Positions 57,201 to 64,000 of a DNA stretch of 64,000 nt are shown here, piece after piece (position 1 is the first letter of the stretch; each line of letters opens with the position of its first letter). Below the pieces are notes generated by a model. It made no database searches. It was given only the letters and a program-made list of their open reading frames with translations, and was not told the origin of the DNA. A program made the position numbers and the translations under genes. The stretch covers positions 111,572,522-111,636,521 of the forward strand of contig OW240917.1 in NCBI GenBank assembly GCA_933207985.1, given 5' to 3'. The stretch comes from Pelobates cultripes. Lineage: Eukaryota; Chordata; Amphibia; Anura; Pelobatidae.

Positions 57201-59385
57201 AAATGAGCACTGGACAGTTGTATGGCAAGTGAAGGACCGACTCACTCATTTATCCCACCAGGCAAACAAAAAACTTGTTAAGTTGTAGTGAGGTTTAATT
57301 ACATCAATTAGAGAACTGTAGGAAATAGAATGTCATTCACTCAGTGAACTAAACTGAATCTGAGTGTTTTAAGAATGTACTTCTTTACCTTTCAGATTTC
57401 TTTTATCATGCAAATAAAATCAGAGAGGATTTCTAAGCCTCCCAAAAAGGCATGCTTTTTTCACATTAATGTTAACACACACACACATAGGCTGCATTAT
57501 ATGACCTTAATTGCATTTAGTGAAAGGAAATAATTAAATTTAGTTTGAGCTATGAGTTCTACATCAGTTATATGAAACATCTGCTATTAATGCATTTGGT
57601 TAAATTATTCTTTGTCTCTGTCCTGATCATTGATTATATTTCTTAAAGCACTTGTAATACTTACAAATGGTATTTAATATTGTTCTATTCAACAACAAAA
57701 AACACACACACTTTTTTGTGCTTAGAACTTCATATTGCTTGCAGGTACCCAACCACCACTGAGTAGAAATGATTAATGTGTCATCCTTGGAGAATGGACG
57801 ATGAGGGTATGCTCCCTAGAGTACACTTTGTTCTCTTTTTCCTATCTGTCTGCACTGTACATATTTAAATAGAATCCCAGGACACATCTGTCATGAACAG
57901 GAAATTTTGGCGCCCTTTAACATGTCAGAGCTGGCACCAAATTAGATCTGAAAGGATGCAAATAGAGTCTGCCACTTGCTTTTAATATCGTTTTCCAGAG
58001 CTATCAGATCTGCGGAATGAGACAAATTAGAGAGGTAGCATTCACATTCATGTATAGTAATTTACACAATTTCACAGCTTTGACTTTCTTATTACTAACG
58101 GGTCGTGCAAAGCAATTTTATAACTCGAGTAGATCGAGAGACTTTGTTATTGAAGGAAAGAGTATATATACCTATTTATATAATTTTTTTGTAAATGCAT
58201 ATGTATTATATAAAAAAAAAGAACTGTTTACTATATTTTTTTTTTTTGCTTGTACCAAATGATTAGTAATGTGCTATATTTACAGATATAGGTAGCATTA
58301 TTGACGGTCCATTACTGTATATTGTTCCAGAAACTGTGCTAATGTGTCCAGGTCACCAGTGTACTTCCAACTCCCTGGCCACCAATTTTCTCATTTAAGT
58401 ACCACTGTGTCCACTTTACATTCTGTTTCTGTGCTGTTTTTACATTATCCTTAGGGGTTCTCGTTACAATACTTAAGGTTTAAAGCAGATGTTCTTGCTT
58501 CATTAAACACAGACTGACAAACTAATAAACGAGGCTGCTCTTCAATGCATGTTTGTATATTTTCAAACATTTAGTTACTGATTCTCTAAACACTGAAGTA
58601 TTATGCGTTTATAAAAAATAAAAAAAAATCAGCCTGTTTTCTCATTTGTTTTCCTAACTTGCCAAATGTACAAATTCTGCATATACTTCAATATGGATTA
58701 AATAAACACCTTAATACTTATTATGTGTGAAATAAAATAAAGACAAATGACATAGGAGCAACATAAAATAAAAATATTTCTTAGTATATGAAAATGGTAA
58801 ATAGGTAAATAAGCAAACATTTTACTTATTGAATAACAGTATTTTTTTTTCATCCAAATACATTTCTACTGCTAAAAGACTGTGTGTGCATATAATACTG
58901 TATTCAAATATTTACATATTAACAGAAAGAGGAAAACGTTTGCTGATGGATGAAGAATTTTGATATGCAAGACTCCATATCCCTTCCCAGTAGGGATCTC
59001 ATCTTGAATATACGTCCTTGCTTAAGTAATGGACACATCTAGTTGTACCCCAGACACCAAAAGGAAGAATCTTTAACAATGATTCATGTATAATGAGTTT
59101 AATTGTCATAATAAACATTTGAGTAAAGGAATAATTGTGGATTAATGTAGAATTTTCCATACATTTCATTAGGAAAGCTATTGAACTATGTCGGTTAGAG
59201 CCACAAGAGATATAAGCTTGCCAGAGTTAAAATAAATCATCCTATGGAAGATCAGAGCTTACACTGCACCAATTTGTCTATGTACCTTAGAAACAGAAGC
59301 TATCTAGTGTCCCTTAATTCGGTCTTATGTCTTGATACATGTGATTAATGGAACATTCTTTCTTATACTATATAATGACAACTGT
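54280..59385. other. Gene-free intron upstream of NDST exon A
   Basis: About 5 kb of mostly unique-looking AT-rich sequence, the least repeat-laden part of the window. Poly-T near 54738-54762. No exon with coding support was found, including short ones; the open frames at 55534, 56086 and 58017 are unrecognised. Confidence 0.5.
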
Positions 59386-60042
59386 TTTCCTTTTTTTTTT
59401 TCGTAAATCTTTATTTATGCCAATTTTGTAACAAGATAAGAAAATGTATAAAAAGATAAAGAGTAAGCTTGCAGGCCTCTCAACATGAGAAATAGGTTGC
59501 AGTTCAGTATGTATACTTGACACGAAACCTGACATGTATATATTTCCAGCATCGGCTGTTGTGTAAGACTGCTTAAGTACTTGTTAGATGTAATTACGAA
59601 GTTTAAACAATTTTTTCCAGAGAGGATGATAGTGTTGGTAAGAATAGGATGGGCTTGCAGGCTGCACAACAGGGAAGTTAATGTGCAGTTCTATGCATAC
59701 ATTTGCTTCAGTAAATGTCATTTATCAGTTACCATTGTCTGTTGTTTTAAAATTGTTACCGTTGGTTATTAGCATTGTTGAATATGTGTAGGATCTATGA
59801 TAAGCTACTGGGCGTTCGTATTAGGATCGCCTGAGTTCTCGGGGCTCCATAACCCCATCTGTGTTTGTCATCCGCCCTGTGCCAAAAATATAGGGGTGGC
59901 CCTCTTAGGGTAGAAGGGTGTCAGAAAGAGAAATAGAGGCGTAGGAGGAAGAAAGAAGAGAGAGTGGCTCACATCCAAGAGTCTAGAGTTCCTCAGTACC
60001 TTCTTCCCATGCATTATTCACAGTATCTACTGATCATCTGCC

Positions 60043-60590
60043 CTAAACATGAACCACGGCTGCCATGCCTCCGCATGCCTGAACCCCCTCCCTGCACACA
60101 GAGGTCCTCAAACCATGTGCATCTGCTGCCTGGTTGCCCTCGACCCTATGGATCCACTCCTCCCAAGTAGGGATCTCAGACCGCTTCCAGTAAACTGGTA
60201 TGAGGGATTTGGCTGCATTTAGCAAATGGCGTAAGATTGATTTCTTGTAGCGGGAGATCAGCTGTGAGGATATGTGCAGTAAAGCAAGTTCAGCCGACCA
60301 TTCGGTTTCATCTCCTAGGATCGTTCTTACGTCAACGGTGATCTTTTCCCAATATGGAATAATGTCCCGGCACTCCCACCAGAGATTTATTAGCATCCTC
60401 CTTTCCTCTTGGCATCTCCAGCTGATTGGGGGTACCGAGGGGAAGATTCTATGGAGTAGGACTGGTGTCCTATACTAGAGAGATATCTGTTTATAGTTGA
60501 CTTCTTGATAATGAGAGCTGATAGAACTTTTATGCTTCCACAGGAGCGCTTTTTCCCATTGACAAGGATCTGCCCAGAAGTTCCTCCCAT
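60043..60590 (-). pseudogene. L1 ORF2 C-terminal region
   Basis: LINLWWECRDIIPYWEKITV then ISRYKKSILRHLLNAAKSLI and VYWKRSEIPTWEEWIHRVE match the WWxCxxIxxFW and LLxAAKxLIPxxWK patterns at the end of L1 ORF2. An upstream frame (60590-60390) has a shift before it. Confidence 0.8.
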
Positions 60591-61194
60591 TGCCTTTGGA
60601 AGGCATGGTTCACCAGTTGAGGTCCCACCAGAAGGTATTGGTATAGTGTTGAGACTGCCCTGTCAAGCGTGTTGCCCTGCACACAGAGGTCCTCAAACCA
60701 TGTGATGTCCCTGTGCAACAGTTCTTTATGCGGGAGCGAGTTATAGTAATGTGTTAGTTGTATATATCAAAGAGACATCAGGGACTTCCTTGGTCTATCC
60801 TCCAATAACGAGTGCAGTCCCTGCAGTGACCTCTCTCTCAGGGCTTTGCGGATGGGGATATATTCTCCCTCCCCAGAAATGACCAAGCACTTGAGGGAAT
60901 GTTGCTATTGTTCATCATTGGGAGTATGCTGCTATTGTTCCTATGTTGCTATTGTTCATCATTGGGAGTAAGGTGCTAGGGGTAGGTGAGACATGTGGCA
61001 GTTCTCTGATCGACTCCCATGTTCTCAATGTCTGCGCTACCGGTCTCCACTGTCCTTGTAGTTTCTCTCCCCAAATCCTCCCATCTATAACGCTGCGTTC
61101 CATGCAGTGTATTCCTCTGCCGGGAGCGTGACATTTAGCACCTCACATTTCGTTAAGTTGAGCTTAAATCCAGAGAGCCTATCGAACTCTGAAA

Positions 61195-62090
61195 GCAAGC
61201 AGGGCAGTGTGACTCATGGGTTAGAGACATATGTAGCGACCTTGTGTTCCACTCCCTGCCAGAAATAACCTCGAACATCAGGGTTGTGGCGAATTTCATG
61301 GAGTAGAGGCTTCAAGGTCATAGTGAACAAAATCAGGGACAGAGGGCATCCCTGACTGGTTCCGATGCTAATCCCGAAGTCAGCACTTGCACTGCTGTGC
61401 GTGGTTTGTCCAGGTGATGAATCTCTGTCCTAATCCAATCTTCCCCAGCGTAGTTAGCATGTACGACCAGTTAACCCAGTCAAACGCCTTCTCAGAGTCT
61501 GTTGATAGCAGTATGAGGCGTTTCTGAAATTTCCTCGCATGGTGTTGTATGGAGAAGAGGCGCAATGTACTATCTCGTGCCTCCCGTCCTGGGATAAATC
61601 CTGTCTGATCTGCATGGACTAAAGTCGTCAATGTCACGGGTGGCGGTATGGAAACCGGGACCCCTGAGTGCCTGATGAGAAGTTGGGAGTCTTCAGCGGG
61701 GAAGTGGATTATCAGGGCCTGGTGCAGGGTAATCACACGCCCCCTGGTGTTGAGCACCAGCGTTTGTGCGGCCTGGAGACTGGCAATTCCCGGGACAGAA
61801 TACAGGAATGAACCGAGAAAAACCCAGCATAAAGAAAACCAGACATGGAATAGAAAACCAGAAAAACCAAGAAAAACTAAACAAGAATTGTAAGAAGAGT
61901 ACTGGATACCAGAAGCCAAGGCCAGACATCTCTGCAGAACATGGCATGATGTGACAGTCAAGACGAGTTGTAGTCTGGTTGCCAACACCTTAGTAAACAG
62001 CTTGGTGTCCATGTTCAATAGGGAGATTGGGCGGTAACTACTGCAGTGCACTGGATCCTTCTCAGGCTTAAGCAAGACCGTTATGGTTGC
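61195..62090 (-). pseudogene. L1 ORF2 reverse transcriptase, split by insertion
   Basis: LLKPEKDPVHCSSYRPISLL then NMDTKLFTKVLATRLQ (62075-61957) is separated by the 325-bp insertion from VHADQTGFIPGREARDSTLR and STDSEKAFDWVNWSYM (motif A region, 61631-61400). Next comes GTSQGCPLSLILF (motif B, about 61350). The YADD box expected near 61215 seems to be lost: ATYVSNP stands where AxADDxxxxLSNP would be. It is non-functional. Confidence 0.82.
61632..61956. mobile_element. Short LTR-like element with perfect 5-bp target duplication
   Basis: 325 bp from TGTCACGGGTGGCGGTATGG to GGCATGATGTGACA. GTCAA is duplicated at 61627-61631 and 61957-61961. Both ends match the 870-bp element at 62209-63078 (in opposite orientation); about 545 bp are missing in the middle. 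No coding capacity. Confidence 0.88.
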
Positions 62091-62208
62091 GACAGCACCC
62101 CAGGGTCTGGAAGTAGGATCTCCCAGAAAGAGTGCGCCTTCAGAGAAGTCCTTTTATTTATACAACAACTCCCGAAGAAATTGTGCATGTTTTGTATTGG
62201 GAACATAT

Positions 62209-63078
62209 TGTCACATCCTGCTCCTGTTGCGGATCATTTCTGCCTTGGCTTTTGATATCCAATACTCTTTTTACAATTCTTGTTTAGTTTTTTTTGGTTT
62301 TTCTTGTTTTCTATTCTAAGTCTGGTTTTCTATATGCTGGGTTTTCTGGGTTCATTCCTTTATTCCGTTCCTGGAATTCCTAGTCTTCTGGATTCCATTA
62401 AATGTTTATTTATTTGTTGCCATTCCCATTGCCATTAAACTTTTTTGTTTCAGTCTGTTCCTGCAAGCAGTGGGCTCATTTCCTCTGCTCCTTTCTATGC
62501 AGGTAAGTACTGTGTGTGTTTTATTGTTGTTTATTTAGTCATGCATATCTAGGCAGTTAGGACCCACTGTAATTGGAGTACTTTGGCGCAGTGGTGGGCA
62601 GCATACATCTTGGCCATTTATGTATGTCTAAATATCCAATGTTTATTACATATATAGTACTTAGTTATGTCTCCTCTTGTTTTGCCTTGTATCTCTTGTC
62701 TTGTTTTATTTTGTATTGTATTCCCAGTTCATGTACAGTCCCATCCTGCCTATGTCCTATTAATGTTTCCCTCATGTATAGTGTACATGTTCTGCTTTCT
62801 ATCCTGCTCTGGGTTCTTCTAGTCTTGTCTTGTGATCTTGTTTGGAGCCTGTTCTAGTCTCGCCTTGTTTCTAGTGCAGAAATGTAAATTTCTGTTCATT
62901 TCGTCTTATTCCTGTCCTCATATTATTATCTAGTAGAAGCTGCATCTGGGCCCTGGTATGTGGCTGCACAAATGCTGGTGCCCTGCACCAGGCACTGATA
63001 GTCCCTTTCCAAGCTTAGACTCCCATCATTCTCATCAGGCACACAGGGGTCCCGGTCTTCGGACCGCCACCCGTGACA
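62209..63078 (-). mobile_element. 870-bp LTR-like element of the same family, reverse orientation
   Basis: In minus sense it begins TGTCACGGGTGGCGGTCCGA and ends GCAGGATGTGACA. Flanks CATAT and TATAT agree at 4 of 5 bases. It shares the terminal 150-170 bp on each side with the 325-bp copy. The middle carries the 43-bp motif (62557-62599) also found at 44979. No open frame of note. Confidence 0.85.
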
Positions 63079-63534
63079 TATATAGATACCAATGTATACA
63101 GCTTGTCGGCTATGATGCCTTTCAGGAATTGGAAACGCCCCTGCGGATCAGCCATTCTGTCCAACTCGCAGAACTCCAGGCCGGCAGCAAGGACAACGGC
63201 GGCGCCAGCCTTATTGGCCAAGGGGTGATTGCTAAAGTAATTAGCTAGGTAATGTCTGTTTTGGAGTTTCGTGGTCGAACCTTCCAGGAAGTGTCTCCTG
63301 CAACATAGCAACCGAGATGTGCCTCTTCTTTAACTCCTGCAACAGATGTGTTGCACGTTCAGGAATATTTAATCCACTACAGTTAAGAGTGAGGATGGAC
63401 AGGGGGGAACTGCGATATGCCATGGCAATCCCCGTGTTAGGTCCAGCCCATGATGAAGGCCTGCCACCAGGTCCCCACTCCCCCCCTCCTGCTGCAGGAG
63501 CTCTAGAAGAACCCGGACCCCCAAACCACACCAA
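63079..63534 (-). pseudogene. L1 ORF2 endonuclease N-terminus
   Basis: SILTLNCSGLNIPERATHLL then KKRHISVAMLQET is the start of an APE-type endonuclease (Asn and Glu of the metal site present in LNCSGLN and LQET). A shift leads into GSTTKLQNRHYLANYFSNHP and KAGAAVVLAAGLEF. It is cut at 63078 by the LTR-like insertion, so most of the catalytic domain is lost. Confidence 0.8.
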
Positions 63535-64000
63535 GAACTATGAAAAATTAGAGCGATAGAACAGACCAGGAGCAGAGTGGAGATAAAAGAGAGTAGAGAG
63601 AGTGAGCTTGTAAAGAGTGGGTATGAGGTTAAATGTGTCCCTCACCACCCTCAGATCCAGGTGAGGGTTAGCTACCAGGTGTTTCCCGTGAGAGAAGACT
63701 TGAGCTTATGTGACCTCCATATGAGGGACAATTCTTTTTGCCGCCCTTGTCAGGCCCAGAAGATTTCCACCTACGTGAGTGTGTGGGTGAGAGTAAGTGA
63801 GGTGTAAGGAAGTAGACAATATCCCTAGTGGGGCAAAGGAAGCTTCCTTCCTTGAAAGGAGGTGGACTCATGCTACGCAGAGAATCACCAGGGGGGTCGC
63901 TCCGGTAACTAGACTGAGATGCGAATGTCCCCAGAACTCCACCGTAAGAATCTGTGCACGAATATGGTTTGAGGACCGTAGCCCAGGCCTCACCCAAGAT

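Larger units (their letters stand above)
1..64000 (-). other. ndst3: NDST transcription unit (internal part of gene)
   Basis: Five exons on the minus strand join into one open frame of 750 nt (250 codons). Introns within the window are about 23.4, 8.1, 2.5 and 17.9 kb. Upstream exons (N-terminal membrane anchor, N-deacetylase domain) must lie beyond position 64000 and the last exons (sulfotransferase C-terminus) below position 1. NDST enzymes are Golgi type II membrane proteins that remove acetyl groups from GlcNAc in heparan sulfate precursors and N-sulfate the freed amines using PAPS. NDST3 is favoured by segments such as [11 protein letters not shown] and [20 protein letters not shown], recalled rather than aligned; NDST4 is the main alternative. 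Confidence 0.85.
59388..64000 (-). mobile_element. L1/Tx1-type LINE, degraded, broken by two LTR-like insertions
   Basis: The 3' A-tail is the T12 run at about 59390. ORF2 pieces read on the minus strand from endonuclease start (63534) through RT (62075-61200) to the C-terminus (60590-60043). About 250 codons between endonuclease and RT are missing. Insertions lie at 61632-61956 and 62209-63078. The sequence beyond 63540 is probably the region between ORF1 and ORF2. Confidence 0.85.

Noticed and set aside
54280..59385. Additional small exon upstream of NDST exon A
   Set aside because: I looked for the preceding conserved NDST block (the segment ending in the residues before ISIFMTHL) and did not find it; it must lie beyond the window.

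Overview
The window looks like vertebrate nuclear DNA, most likely from an amphibian and probably a frog. It is AT-rich and intronic. It carries a vertebrate sulfotransferase gene split into short exons with long introns. Its transposon mix combines L2, CR1 and L1/Tx1-type LINEs, a Penelope-like element with a GIY-YIG domain, a DIRS-like element, Tc1 transposons, hAT-type and TTAA-flanked MITEs, and TG...CA LTRs. I know that mix from amphibians and fish, not from birds or mammals. The anuran assignment rests on remembered repeat families and was not checked by any search.

The only host gene I can support is on the minus strand: five consecutive internal exons of a heparan sulfate N-deacetylase/N-sulfotransferase (NDST). 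In transcript order they are 54273-54091, 30658-30562, 22475-22352, 19893-19719 and 1818-1648. All have AG/GT splice borders and matching phases, and together they give exactly 250 uninterrupted codons. These cover the end of the deacetylase/linker region and the PAPS-binding core of the sulfotransferase domain. The Lys, Glu and Ser that correspond to Lys614, Glu642 and Ser712 of NDST1 are present at exactly the expected spacing. The remaining exons lie outside the window on both sides. The wording of the exons favours NDST3 (or NDST4) over NDST1 or NDST2, but the paralogue is not proven.

Everything else is intron, much of it nested mobile DNA. 0-10 kb: an LTR-like copy, an L2-type LINE tail and a Penelope-like element carrying a 155-bp Tc1-type MITE. 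10-20 kb: MITEs, a 117-bp-arm foldback retroposon with 16-bp target duplications, L2 tails and an L1 with ORF1. 20-30 kb: a degraded LINE with an internal tandem duplication, broken by an L2 whose 688-codon RT frame is still open, then a hAT-type MITE with 8-bp target duplications. 32-38 kb: a CR1 LINE interrupted by a complete but dead Tc1, plus L1 and CR1 remains. 39-45 kb: a second Tc1, L1 tail, LTR and minisatellite. 47-53 kb: a DIRS-like element broken by an LTR and an L2. 59-64 kb: an L1 broken by two oppositely oriented copies of one LTR-like family.

I found no operon-like, CRISPR, phage or defence system, and no rRNA or tRNA gene. What deserves a second look is mostly the architecture of the repeats.
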